This document shows, piece by piece, positions 16,017 through 23,808 of a DNA stretch of 64,000 nucleotides. A program made the translations under genes and the position numbers. The notes beneath the pieces were generated by a model. The model worked only from the letters and a program-made list of their open reading frames with translations, made no database searches and had not been told where the DNA came from. Numbering within the stretch: position 1 is the stretch's first letter; each line of letters opens with the position of its first letter. The stretch comes from JBAZWE01 sp041660545 (GTDB taxonomy: Bacteria; Actinomycetota; Thermoleophilia; BMS3ABIN01), in NCBI GenBank assembly GCA_041660545.1, contig JBAZWE010000002.1, forward strand, positions 1-64,000, in the 5' to 3' direction.

Positions 16017-16793
16017 ATGCCCAGCCAGCAGACCGTGCAACTGGTCGCCGGATGGCCGCCCTCCGGCGAACCGCATATCAAGATCAGCGTCGGCGCCTGC
16101 CATCTTAAGGTAACCCCGGGAGAAAAGCTTGCCTGGGTCAGCGGGACCTATGAAGACCCGACCGGCGGCCTGGAATCCAAAATCGTACAGGAGGGCGATA
16201 GCGTCAGGGTATCCCAGAAAACCAGCCTGTCGCGCTTTAAAACGGCTTTTTCCGGAGCACCCCGGATGGAGCTTAAGCTGGGCGATAAAAAACCATACCA
16301 TCTTACGCTCGAGGGTGGCGCCAGCAACAACAGTTTCGAGCTGGGCGGGCTGCCGGTGACCGGCCTCACCGTCAGGCAGGGAGCGGGCAAGAGCGCGTTT
16401 GATTTCTCCGAACCCAACCCAGGGGAAATGGGATCGATCGACATCGACACCGGCGCGGTCAGCCTCTCGATGCGCAACCTGGCCAACGCCAACTTCGCCG
16501 AGATGAGGATGAACGGCGGCGCTTCTTCGTACGAGTTCGATTTCGGCGGCGAGCTGAAACGTGACGCCAACGTCCGGATCGACGTGGGCATGGCCGCGGT
16601 CAGGATAAGCGTACCGGCAACGACTGCGGCAAAGATCACGCCGAACCCGGTTATCGGCGGCCTGGACGTCGGCGACGGCTTCACCAAGCAGGAGGGCGCC
16701 TTCTGGACGAGGGCCGCCGTGGACGGGAAAACCCCGGTTTTGACCATCGCCGCGAGCGTTACGCTGGGGTCGCTGAGTTTTCAGCTGGGGTGA
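16017..16793 (+). CDS. Beta-rich hypothetical protein with toast-rack-like/adhesin-like repeats
   Basis: A 258-residue protein with no signal peptide or membrane helix. From about residue 85 on it shows repeating short strands of the form LxxxxGAxxxxxxL (TGLTVRQGAGKSAFDF, IDIDTGAVSLSM, MRMNGGASSYEF, RIDVGMAAVRI), typical of the right-handed or toast-rack beta folds seen in DUF4097/DUF2154-like proteins. The start ATG is chosen because GAAGGAGAGG lies seven bases upstream. It is divergent from rpsF. Function unknown; related domains occur in envelope-stress sensing proteins. Confidence 0.6.
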   Translation: MPSQQTVQLVAGWPPSGEPHIKISVGACHLKVTPGEKLAWVSGTYEDPTGGLESKIVQEGDSVRVSQKTSLSRFKTAFSGAPRMELKLGDKKPYHLTLEGGASNNSFELGGLPVTGLTVRQGAGKSAFDFSEPNPGEMGSIDIDTGAVSLSMRNLANANFAEMRMNGGASSYEFDFGGELKRDANVRIDVGMAAVRISVPATTAAKITPNPVIGGLDVGDGFTKQEGAFWTRAAVDGKTPVLTIAASVTLGSLSFQLG

Positions 16794-16888
16794 GTGGGGA
16801 GGAAAGGCGCCTGATACTGACTGTGCCTTTGTTATAATTGCGGCATCAGTGGATAGAACAGGTAACACACCTGCATAATATGAGGAGT

Positions 16889-16924
16889 ATTGAGATCCTT
16901 CGGCGCTGCGCGCCTCAGGATGAC
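16889..16924 (+). repeat. Interspersed palindromic repeat copy
   Basis: The stretch around ATCCTTCGGCGC...GCGCCTCAGGAT can fold as a hairpin with paired ends ATCCT/AGGAT and inner GCGC/GCGC. The CCTCAGGATGACA end recurs near 18741-18792. It lies between the toast-rack-like gene and the ATG of the SAM-hydrolase gene and resembles short REP-like elements. Confidence 0.5.
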
Positions 16925-16939
16925 AATAGAGAGGTCGTC

Positions 16940-17752
16940 ATGGCGGAACATAGATTCATAACCTTTTTGAGCGATTTCGGTCTCACCGACGATTTCGTGG
17001 GCACCTGCCACGGGGTCATCAAGAAGATCGCCCCCGAAGCGCAGATAATCGATCTTACCCATGAGATCACGCGCCATCATATCCTCGAGGGGGCACTCGT
17101 AATCAAGAACTCGCTCCCCTATATGCCGGAAAGTGTCATCCTGGGCGTGGTCGACCCCGGTGTCGGCGGCGACCGCAAGCCGCTGGCCATCCGCACCGCC
17201 GAGAACCGCTACCTCGTGGGACCGGATAACGGGCTGCTTTCGCTGGCGGCCGACGCCCTCGGCGGCGCAGAACAGGCGGTGGAGCTTACCTGTTCCATCT
17301 ATAGTCTGCCCGAGGTATGCAAGACCTTCGAAGGCCGGGACCTCTTTTCACCGGCCGCGGCCCACCTTTCACAGGGCGTGGCGATAGATAAACTGGGGGC
17401 GCCGGTAGATGTAGATACCCTCGAACGTGTCACTCTGCCGGAGCCACTTATGGCGGAAGGCGCCGTGACAGCAACGGTCCTCTACACCGACCGCTTCGGC
17501 AACGTGCAACTGAACCTGACCCGGAATGAGCTTGAAAGCATCGGAGCCGGTCTGGGAAAAAATGTCGAGGTTGTACATGGCGACGAGCGCTGGGAGGTTC
17601 CTTTCGTCCAGTCCTTCGCCGACGTCGACCAGGAGAACATCCTCGTTTATGAGGATTCCTATAAGCAGATATCGTTTTCCGTCAACCAGGGCGACGCCGC
17701 CAAGGTCTTCCAGATAACTCCTGGCAATCAGATGCGCTTTCGTGCCCTCTAG
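16940..17752 (+). CDS. SAM hydroxide adenosyltransferase family protein (DUF62)
   Basis: A 270-residue protein of the DUF62 family, whose members hydrolyse S-adenosylmethionine to adenosine and methionine; the fluorinases and chlorinases are relatives. Motifs seen are ITFLSDFGLTDDFVG with the SAM-binding Asp, IDLTHEI, the VVDPGVGG loop, VGPDNGLL, and in the C-terminal barrel VLYTDRFGNVQLN. The Asp-Arg-His triad of the hydrolase branch is plausible but not fully traceable by eye. The start MAEHRFITF is chosen over an upstream ATG because the extra 34 residues are translated repeat DNA. Followed after 7 bases by the putative Se/S carrier gene. Confidence 0.85.
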   Translation: MAEHRFITFLSDFGLTDDFVGTCHGVIKKIAPEAQIIDLTHEITRHHILEGALVIKNSLPYMPESVILGVVDPGVGGDRKPLAIRTAENRYLVGPDNGLLSLAADALGGAEQAVELTCSIYSLPEVCKTFEGRDLFSPAAAHLSQGVAIDKLGAPVDVDTLERVTLPEPLMAEGAVTATVLYTDRFGNVQLNLTRNELESIGAGLGKNVEVVHGDERWEVPFVQSFADVDQENILVYEDSYKQISFSVNQGDAAKVFQITPGNQMRFRAL

Positions 17753-17759
17753 AGCATAA

Positions 17760-18032
17760 GTGACGCCCGCCAAAGACAATTCACAGGCGCCGGACGGTGG
17801 CGGGAGAGCCATTTTTCTGTTCGACACCACCCACGCGGCCATGGAAGCCGAGCAGCTGATAATCGACGCCGGTTTCTGGTGCGATGTCGTGCCGCGCCCC
17901 CCTGGCACGATGTCTTCGCTATGCGGACTGGCTATTGAAGTAATGGCAGCGGATGCAGGTGGTGTCCGAAACGTGTTAATCTCAGAAGGTATCCCATTTG
18001 AAATCTACCAACCGGAAGTGGAAGCGCATTGA
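17760..18032 (+). CDS. DUF3343 family protein (putative Se/S carrier-like)
   Basis: A 90-residue protein matching the DUF3343 pattern: an IFLFDTTHAAMEAE strand-helix start, a central VPRPPGTMSSLCGLAIEV with a single conserved Cys in the SSLCG motif, and a final IPFEIYQ. The family is annotated as putative Se/S carrier protein-like and tends to occur with selenium or sulfur metabolism. That fits the predicted selenoprotein at 6.4-6.6 kb, but a direct link is inference. Start is GTG; stop overlaps the TTG start of the PAP2 gene (TTGA). Confidence 0.7.
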   Translation: MTPAKDNSQAPDGGGRAIFLFDTTHAAMEAEQLIIDAGFWCDVVPRPPGTMSSLCGLAIEVMAADAGGVRNVLISEGIPFEIYQPEVEAH

Positions 18033-18622
18033 ATTCGAAACCTGAAAGCAAACTCAATATGGACGAACCACAGTCTGTGGCTGACAAGAGCGGGATTCTC
18101 AGTCTCGACCAGCGCGTATACCGCGCCTTCAGGACGAAATGCCACCCACGCCCTCTGGAACTCACCATATCCCTGTTTTCCAAAACCGGCAACTGGGGAA
18201 TATTCTGGGTGGTGCTGGCAGCGGTTTTTGCGGTGGCTTACTGGTACACCGGCTCCGAACACGGCCGCCCCATGATCGTCTCCGTCCCCGTGGTGGTCTT
18301 TTCCACGCTGTTGTTCAATTCCTTTTTAAAAGAATCTCTCAGGCGCGAAAGGCCGGTTTCCGACGATCCGGCTCTAAAGCCGCTCGTGGGCGTTCCATCA
18401 AGTAAATCGTTCCCCTCGTCGCATGCCGCGATGTCATTTGCCGCGGCGACGATCCTCACATATATAGAACCTCCGCTGGCGCCCCTCTTTTACGGTCTGG
18501 CTTTACTGATGTCATGGTCGCGTGTCTACGTCGGTGTTCATTATCCCTCCGACGTTCTTGCGGGCACCGCGGTCGGTCTTATCTCCGGCGCGCTCTGGAC
18601 ACTCTTTTTTATTATTTTTTAG
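18029..18622 (+). CDS. PAP2-family membrane phosphatase
   Basis: A 197-residue membrane protein with the three phosphatase motifs of the PAP2 superfamily: KESLRRERP (K-x6-RP), PSSHA and SRVYVGVHYPSD (SR-x5-H-x3-D). About five membrane helices, catalytic motifs on the outer face. Likely substrates are undecaprenyl diphosphate or phosphatidic acid-like lipids; the sequence does not distinguish them. The TTG start overlaps the upstream stop, so it is coupled to the DUF3343 gene. Confidence 0.9.
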   Translation: MNSKPESKLNMDEPQSVADKSGILSLDQRVYRAFRTKCHPRPLELTISLFSKTGNWGIFWVVLAAVFAVAYWYTGSEHGRPMIVSVPVVVFSTLLFNSFLKESLRRERPVSDDPALKPLVGVPSSKSFPSSHAAMSFAAATILTYIEPPLAPLFYGLALLMSWSRVYVGVHYPSDVLAGTAVGLISGALWTLFFIIF

Positions 18623-18639
18623 GACGGCGCGGGTAGCGC

Positions 18640-18862
18640 TCCGATTTGTCATTCTTAAGACACTAGGAGCGAAGCGAGGAGTGCCGAAGAATCTGCTTGT
18701 TGCGATAAAACACCCGAAAAGCAGATCCTACGTCGCTTTGCTCCTCAGGATGACAGGTAATCTGAGCTGATGTTTGCGCCTCAGGATGACAGTTGATCTG
18801 AGTTGACGTTTGCTCACCAGGGCCTGCCCTGGGCGCAGCGAAGGAATGGCAGGTAATCTGAG
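18640..18862 (+). repeat. Degenerate tandem and palindromic repeats
   Basis: Non-coding stretch with CAGGATGACAG at 18746 and 18782 (36-base spacing) and a diverged AGGAATGGCAG at 18842, each followed by TAATCTGAG or TGATCTGAG. It also holds a CCAGGG/CCCTGG hairpin at about 18807-18826 and shares the CTCAGGATGACA core with the copy near 16912. It looks like a cluster of REP-like elements between two genes. Confidence 0.55.
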
Positions 18863-18879
18863 TTTGGAGGACGAAAGAA

Positions 18880-19275
18880 ATGCATGAATTCATGGTCTCA
18901 ACCGGCTCACGCAGCGAACTTGTGGACATAACGGCCCAAGTAAGCCGGGCGGTCACTGAAAGCGGAGTCGCAGACGGTATCTGCCATGTGTTCATTCCTC
19001 ACACCACGGCGGCGGTAACCATTAACGAGGGAGCCGACCCCGCCGTGAGACTCGACATGATCGCCGGCCTGGACAAGGCCATTCCCTGGAACGACGGTTA
19101 CTCGCATGTTGAGGGAAATTCCGCCGCCCACATCAAGACCAGCCTGGTCGGTTCAAGCGAAACCATAATCGTTGACGGTGGACGGCTCGTTCTCGGTACC
19201 TGGCAGACCATATACTTCTGCGAGTTCGACGGTCCGCGGACAAGGAAAGTATTGGTAAAAGTAACCGCGGACTGA
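18880..19275 (+). CDS. YjbQ/UPF0047 family protein
   Basis: A 131-residue single-domain protein of the YjbQ family. It shows CHVFIPHTTAAVTINEGADP, the metal-binding-like HVEGNSAAHIK segment and GTWQTIYFCEFDGPR near the end. E. coli YjbQ has weak thiamine-phosphate synthase activity, whence the name secondary thiamine-phosphate synthase; the real role is unsettled. Strong TTGGAGGACG ribosome binding site right after the repeat cluster. Followed by the ZIP gene after about 80 bases. Confidence 0.9.
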   Translation: MHEFMVSTGSRSELVDITAQVSRAVTESGVADGICHVFIPHTTAAVTINEGADPAVRLDMIAGLDKAIPWNDGYSHVEGNSAAHIKTSLVGSSETIIVDGGRLVLGTWQTIYFCEFDGPRTRKVLVKVTAD

Positions 19276-19356
19276 TAGGTTTCGCACCAGTATGATTAAA
19301 GAAACCTTCCGCCACAGACTGAGTCACTTGATTTTCTTGCTCCGGGAGCGCCGGCT

Positions 19357-20076
19357 TTGACGGCCCTGCTGCTGGCCCTGCTTGCCTCCTCGTTCACCAT
19401 CGCCGGCGGCAGCCTGCCGCTGTTGCGCAGGGACATGGGAGAGCGCAGCATTTCCCTGCTGATAGCTTTTTCCGCCGGCGTGCTGCTATCGGCCGGTGTC
19501 AACGACATGTTGCCGGAGAGCTTCTCTCTGGCGGGAAGCACGGCCGCCATCGGCGTGAGCGCCGGCTTCATCCTCCTGTATCTGATTGAGAAAGTAACGA
19601 TGGTACACGCCTGCCGCGAGCAGGGATGCAAGGTGCATCCGTTCGGCTTCTTCGCCCTGACCGGCATCGGTTTTCACACGATGCTGGATGGTTTTTCCAT
19701 CGCCGTCAGCGGCTCGGTGCGAGCGTCCCTGGGCCTGGTCGTGGCCTTCGCCGTGCTGGCCCACAGTTTTCCCAGCGGCGTTTCGGTAGCCGGGGTGATG
19801 CTTTCCTGTGGCTATCGGCGCAAAAAGGCCTGGGGGGTTCTGATAATCCTCGCCCTGCAGGCGGTGGTCGGCGCCGTGGTGGGGCTTTTCTTTTCCGAGG
19901 CCAGCGAGGCGGCGCTCGGCTTTGCCATCGGCCTCTCCGCCGGCACCTTCCTCTATATCTCCACCAGTGACCTGCTACCTGTCGCCCACGAGACAAACTG
20001 GCGCGACTACGGCGTTCCCGCCGCGTTCACCGCCGGCTTCGCCCTGATGCTGGCAACGGCGCTGGCGCTGGGTTGA
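19357..20076 (+). CDS. ZIP-family metal transporter
   Basis: A 239-residue membrane protein with about eight helices. Helix IV has GIGFHTMLDGFSIAV, a variant of the canonical HNxxDG metal site (His-x-x-x-Asp-Gly kept). Helix V has AHSFPSGVSVAG, where the usual HEIPEG is altered so that the metal-binding Glu is a Ser; substrate range may therefore differ from zinc. The CREQGCKVH loop between helices III and IV is a possible cytoplasmic metal-binding site. Start is TTG. Confidence 0.85.
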   Translation: MTALLLALLASSFTIAGGSLPLLRRDMGERSISLLIAFSAGVLLSAGVNDMLPESFSLAGSTAAIGVSAGFILLYLIEKVTMVHACREQGCKVHPFGFFALTGIGFHTMLDGFSIAVSGSVRASLGLVVAFAVLAHSFPSGVSVAGVMLSCGYRRKKAWGVLIILALQAVVGAVVGLFFSEASEAALGFAIGLSAGTFLYISTSDLLPVAHETNWRDYGVPAAFTAGFALMLATALALG

Positions 20077-20092
20077 GCCTTAGCCAGGCTCT

Positions 20093-20390
20093 CTAGGCGA
20101 AATCCCACCAGAGCGTGTGCGGGAGAGCGCCGGGCACGGCAAGTGATATCGCCAGCGCCATGTTCTGTGTCCCGGAAACCACCGGCCTGCCGGCAACCGC
20201 CACCCCGATCTTTTTTGACTCCTGGGGCTCACATACTCCAGAACGACATCGAACCGTCCTCGGGACCGCCGATGAAGAAGCTCCTCAAATGCAGGATCAG
20301 CGGATAGCTCAAAAATAGCGTTATCGCAAGGTAGGCTGATGTCAGCGAGATCCCGCGCCGCACCCTGGTCTTCATGAAGAGGTCCAGCAT
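20093..20390 (-). pseudogene. Truncated membrane protein remnant
   Basis: A good start (GGGAGG three bases before ATG at 20390) opens a 53-residue frame with basic N-terminus, one membrane helix and LSYPLILHLRSFFIGGPEDG, which resembles the beginning of large multi-spanning glycosyltransferase-like membrane proteins that continue with FWxLWW. It stops at a TGA right after SFWSM. One base out of frame, the strand continues with KKIGVAVAGRPVVSG and ends LPHTLWWDFA before TAG at 20095-20093. I read this as the remains of a longer gene after deletion and frameshift. Confidence 0.4.
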
Positions 20391-20637
20391 GAGCCTCCCG
20401 ACTCCGGTTGACCGGTCAAGTATATTTGCTGTTGACGGCTCTGGCAAAGCCCGCCGGTGTACGTGATTTTTTAACCTTCCTGCTGGCCGCCGCTCCCTGT
20501 CCTCCTTGAGACAGGCCGGCACTGCTTTAAGTCCATTCACCGTTTTGTCACATTCTGTTCACTACCTTTTAACCTGCGTGAGTGAAAAACCATCTACCAT
20601 TCACGTTGTAGATGCGTAACACGCAAGGGAGGTGAAA
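20391..20637. other. Intergenic region with Pho-box promoter
   Basis: Apart from the Pho-box promoter at 20536-20580 listed separately, this stretch shows no gene or structure I can support. Confidence 0.4.
20536..20580 (+). promoter_or_regulatory. Pho-box promoter of the small HTH gene
   Basis: Three direct repeats begin at 20536 (TTCAC), 20547 (GTCAC) and 20558 (TTCAC), exactly 11 bases apart, the spacing at which PhoB/PhoP-type regulators bind. Thirteen bases after the last repeat start comes AACCTGCGTG (20571-20580). The same layout, base for base in spacing, precedes pstS. Confidence 0.75.
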
Positions 20638-20892
20638 TTGAGCATCACAACCATAGTTCCGAAAAATGAAGTCTGCTGTAACGAGGACCGCGTCAATGTC
20701 CTGTGTCTCCTGAAGTCGCAGATGAATTTCCCTGTTGAACTCGAGGCCATAAGCCAGACCTTAAAGATACCGCTCTGGCGGGTCGAGCGGGTGGTCACGG
20801 ATCTGGAGGGCCATATCACCGGCGAGGACGGCGGCGAAAACGCATACCTGCACAGGGCAAGGTGTAGCAGCAGGGCTGTCTACATCTCCTGA
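20638..20892 (+). CDS. Small winged-helix-like protein of the phosphate regulon
   Basis: An 84-residue protein. The segment VLCLLKSQMNFPVELEAIS followed by QTLKIPLWRVERVVTDLEGH reads as a small helix-turn-helix with a following wing (ITGEDGGENAYLHR). Five cysteines (two in VCCN, one in VLCLL, one in ARCSS and none paired obviously) are of unclear use. Start is TTG at 20638, five bases after AAGGGAGG; the GTG six bases upstream overlaps the ribosome binding site. Its promoter carries a Pho box identical in layout to that of pstS, so it is likely phosphate-starvation induced. No known family recognised. Confidence 0.55.
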   Translation: MSITTIVPKNEVCCNEDRVNVLCLLKSQMNFPVELEAISQTLKIPLWRVERVVTDLEGHITGEDGGENAYLHRARCSSRAVYIS

Positions 20893-20948
20893 TGTACAGC
20901 CCGTTTCAAATGCTTTTTCCCCGAAGTTGCGGGCGGCATAACCGCCCG

Positions 20949-20993
20949 TTCACATTTTGTTCACATTTCATTCACCGCATTGTAACCTGCGTG
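20949..20993 (+). promoter_or_regulatory. Pho-box promoter of pstS
   Basis: TTCAC repeats begin at 20949, 20960 and 20971, an exact 11-base period, followed after 13 bases from the last repeat start by AACCTGCGTG (20984-20993). This is the expected operator for a PhoB/PhoP-type activator and matches the copy at 20536-20580. Confidence 0.85.
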
Positions 20994-21049
20994 GATTTTT
21001 CTTCTGCTAACCTGCAAACATAATGATCGACAAAAGGAGATTCACAGAA

Positions 21050-21955
21050 ATGACAGCAAAAAGATCTATAAAAGGCGTGTTCGGACTTCTGAGCGTCGGC
21101 CTCCTGGTCGCCCTGGTGTTCGCCGTTGTAGGCTGCGGCAACCAGAGTTCGTCCACGGGTGGCGGCAAGATCGGCTCCATCCAGGTCAAGGGCTCCGACA
21201 CGATGGTCAACCTCGCCCAGATGTGGGCCGAGGACTATATGAAGGATAATCCCCAAGTCAATATCGCCGTCACCGGCGGCGGCTCAGGCACCGGCATCAC
21301 AGCCATCATCAATGGCACCACCGACATCGCCGATGCTTCGCGCGAGATGAAGCAGAAAGAAAAAGACGACGCCAAAGCCAATGGCATCGAGGTGGTCGAG
21401 AACAAGGTGGCCCTGGATGGTATCGCCGTTGTCGTCAGCAAGGACAACAAGGTCGGCGAACTGAACGTCGACCAGCTGGCCGACATCTTCTCCGGCAAGA
21501 TCACCGACTGGAAAGATGTCGGTGGCGACCCGGGGCAGATCGTCATCCTCTCCCGCGAGAGCAACTCGGGAACACACGTCTTCTTCAAGGAACATATCCT
21601 CAACAAGGGCAAGAGCGACGGCAAGGTCGAATATGCGTCGAGCGCTTTGTTGCTGCCCTCATCGCAGGCGATCGTCGATGAAGTCAAACAGAACCCCAGG
21701 GGTATCGGCTATGTCGGCTTAGGATACGTCAAGGGTGACATCAAGGCGCTCAAGGTGAAGAAGGATGCAACCTCTACGGGAGTCTCGCCCAGCGTAGCAT
21801 CGGTGCAGGACGGCAGTTATCCGGTTTCAAGACCGCTGTTCATGTACACGAAGCAGAACGCCTCACAGACGGTGCAGGAGTACCTCACCTGGATCAAGAG
21901 TCCCGCGGGACAGAAGGTCGTCGAGGATCTGGAGTTCGTACCGCTGAAGAAATAG
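21050..21955 (+). CDS. pstS: Phosphate ABC transporter substrate-binding lipoprotein
   Basis: A phosphate-binding lipoprotein of about 301 residues. The signal peptide has a basic start, a hydrophobic core and the lipobox VVGC, with Cys29 as the lipidated residue. The binding protein begins IQVKGSDTMVNLAQMWAEDY and has GGGSGTGITAIINGTTDIADASR, SRESNSGTHVFF and the late IGYVGLGYV, all typical of PstS. Start at 21050 uses AAGGAGA upstream; an in-frame ATG at 21023 would add nine residues. Pho-box promoter upstream; a strong hairpin follows the gene. Confidence 0.95.
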   Translation: MTAKRSIKGVFGLLSVGLLVALVFAVVGCGNQSSSTGGGKIGSIQVKGSDTMVNLAQMWAEDYMKDNPQVNIAVTGGGSGTGITAIINGTTDIADASREMKQKEKDDAKANGIEVVENKVALDGIAVVVSKDNKVGELNVDQLADIFSGKITDWKDVGGDPGQIVILSRESNSGTHVFFKEHILNKGKSDGKVEYASSALLLPSSQAIVDEVKQNPRGIGYVGLGYVKGDIKALKVKKDATSTGVSPSVASVQDGSYPVSRPLFMYTKQNASQTVQEYLTWIKSPAGQKVVEDLEFVPLKK

Positions 21956-21990
21956 CGGCGCGACAGGCAACTAATACACAGTGGCATATG

Positions 21991-22024
21991 AAACATCCCG
22001 GGCCACACGGCGCCCGGGATGTTT
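21991..22024 (+). terminator. Hairpin between pstS and pstC
   Basis: A perfect 12-bp stem (AAACATCCCGGG and its complement) with a ten-base loop. There is no T-run after it, so it may stabilise the pstS transcript end or attenuate read-through rather than fully terminate. This would give more PstS than PstCAB. Confidence 0.6.
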
Positions 22025-22058
22025 CAACATATATGTAACCGGAACAGAACAGGGATGA

Positions 22059-22949
22059 ATGAAGAAAGCTCAAAAATTTAAGGAAAAACTCATCGGCAAG
22101 ATCATCCTCGCTTGCGGAGTCCTGTCGATCGCTGTTGTGGTCCTGATCTTCGCTTATCTTCTTAGGGACGCCTTCCTTCTGTTCGGCAGTTACTCGCCTA
22201 TCGATTTCCTCACCGGCCGCAACTGGTATCCGATTTCGGATCCGCCGGTTTTCGGCATCCTGCCGCTGGTGCTGGGCTCGTTGCTGGTCACGGCTGTCGC
22301 GATCGTCATCGCCATCCCGATGGGAATCGGCACGGCCGTCTACATCGCCGAGGTCGCACCAGTCTGGCTCAAGGAAATTCTGAAACCACTGATGGAGATC
22401 GTGGCGGCAATCCCCTCGGTAGTGCTGGCCTTCATCGGCCTCACGCTGCTGGCGCCATATCTGCAGGACCTGCTCCACCTCAACACGGGACTGACAGCCC
22501 TAACCGGTGGCATCATGCTGGCCTTCATGGCCCTGCCTACGATCGTTTCGATCGCCGAGGACGCCATCAACGCCGTCCCGCGCTCCTACCGCGAGGGATC
22601 TCTGGCGATGGGAGCGACCCGGTGGCAAACCACCAGGCGCGTGGTCGTCCCCGCGGCGATGTCGGGCATCTCAGCCTCGGTCATGCTGGGTATCGGGCGG
22701 GCGATCGGCGAGACGATGGTGGTGTTGATGGTCACCGGCAACGCCGCCGTCATGCCCACATCGGTCGATTCGGTGTTAAAACCGGTCCGTACACTTACCG
22801 GCACAATCGCCCAAGAGATGGGCGAGACTGTCTTCCAGAGCCCTCATTATTTCGCGCTCTTCGCCGTGGGGCTGGTGCTGTTCGTCATCACCTTCGCGGT
22901 AAACCTGGTCGCCGACCTGATCCTCCATCGCTTCCGGGAAGGGGAATAG
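22059..22949 (+). CDS. pstC: Phosphate ABC transporter permease PstC
   Basis: A 296-residue inner-membrane permease with about six helices. Typical features are the long first periplasmic loop with FLTGRNWYPISDPPVFGILPL, the EAA-type cytoplasmic loop AVPRSYREGSLAMGATRWQT that contacts the ATPase, and RAIGETMVVLMVTGN. First gene of pstCAB-phoU, after pstS and a hairpin. ATG start with AGGGATGA spacing. Confidence 0.95.
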   Translation: MKKAQKFKEKLIGKIILACGVLSIAVVVLIFAYLLRDAFLLFGSYSPIDFLTGRNWYPISDPPVFGILPLVLGSLLVTAVAIVIAIPMGIGTAVYIAEVAPVWLKEILKPLMEIVAAIPSVVLAFIGLTLLAPYLQDLLHLNTGLTALTGGIMLAFMALPTIVSIAEDAINAVPRSYREGSLAMGATRWQTTRRVVVPAAMSGISASVMLGIGRAIGETMVVLMVTGNAAVMPTSVDSVLKPVRTLTGTIAQEMGETVFQSPHYFALFAVGLVLFVITFAVNLVADLILHRFREGE

Positions 22950-22950
22950 A

Positions 22951-23808
22951 GTGGCAGGCCACCGCAAACAGCTCGTTTATGAAAAAGCGGCGCACGGCCT
23001 CATGGCCCTGCTGACCGCTATCGCCGTGGCGCCGGTAATCGCCATCATCGTTTTCCTTTTCATCAAAGGCGCGCCGGCGATCACACCGGAATTCCTGACC
23101 GCCATGCCAAAAAACGGCATGAAGGCCGGCGGCATCTTCCCGGCCATAGTCGGCACTTTCTATCTGGTGCTCGGCACCATCGTCTTCGCGGTTCCCGTAG
23201 GGACCCTGGCGGCCGTCTATCTGACTGAGTACGCCACCCAGGGCCGGCTCACCCGGTTAATCAGGCTGGCGATCGCCAACATGGCAGGTGTGCCCTCCGT
23301 GGTCTATGGCCTTTTCGGGCTTGGCCTGTTCGTGCTGCTGCTGCAGTTCGGCACTTCGCTGCTCTCCGGCTCGCTGACGCTGGGGCTGCTGGTGCTGCCG
23401 GTAGTTATCACCGCGGCCGAAGAGGCGCTGCTGGCCGTGCCGCAGTCGTTCCGCCAGGCTTCGCTGGCGCTGGGCGCAACACGCTGGCAGACAATCCGGC
23501 GCGTGGTCCTCCCCAACGCTATCCCCGGCATCATCACCGGCACGGTTCTGGCAGTCGGACGCGCCGCCGGTGAGACGGCCGCGATCATGTTTACCGTGGC
23601 GGCTTTCTTTTTGCCGAACCTGCCGGATTCACCTTTCAGCCAGGCGATGGCCCTGCCGTATCACCTGTACACGATTTCCACCCAGGTGCCGGGCATGCCC
23701 GATGAGATAAAATGGGGCACAGCGCTGGTGCTTTTGTTACTGGTCCTGATGTTTACGCTTACGGCCGCGGTAGTTCGTGCCCGTTTTCGGAGAAAGAGAA
23801 GGTGGTAA
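22951..23808 (+). CDS. pstA: Phosphate ABC transporter permease PstA
   Basis: A 285-residue permease partner of PstC. It has six predicted helices, the coupling loop AVPQSFRQASLALGATRWQT nearly identical to that of PstC, and RAAGETAAIMFTVAAFF. GTG start one base after the pstC stop, so translational coupling is likely; the 3' end overlaps the start of pstB. Confidence 0.95.
   Translation: MAGHRKQLVYEKAAHGLMALLTAIAVAPVIAIIVFLFIKGAPAITPEFLTAMPKNGMKAGGIFPAIVGTFYLVLGTIVFAVPVGTLAAVYLTEYATQGRLTRLIRLAIANMAGVPSVVYGLFGLGLFVLLLQFGTSLLSGSLTLGLLVLPVVITAAEEALLAVPQSFRQASLALGATRWQTIRRVVLPNAIPGIITGTVLAVGRAAGETAAIMFTVAAFFLPNLPDSPFSQAMALPYHLYTISTQVPGMPDEIKWGTALVLLLLVLMFTLTAAVVRARFRRKRRW

Noticed and set aside
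15999..16868. A long minus-strand frame over the toast-rack-like gene
   Set aside because: Opposite to a gene with a good start and clear repeats; composition rich in Arg, His and Gly as expected for a shadow frame.
20229..20231. TGA after SFWSM as another selenocysteine codon
   Set aside because: The continuation in frame has no protein character and there is no SECIS-like hairpin; the plausible continuation is in another frame, so decay is more likely.
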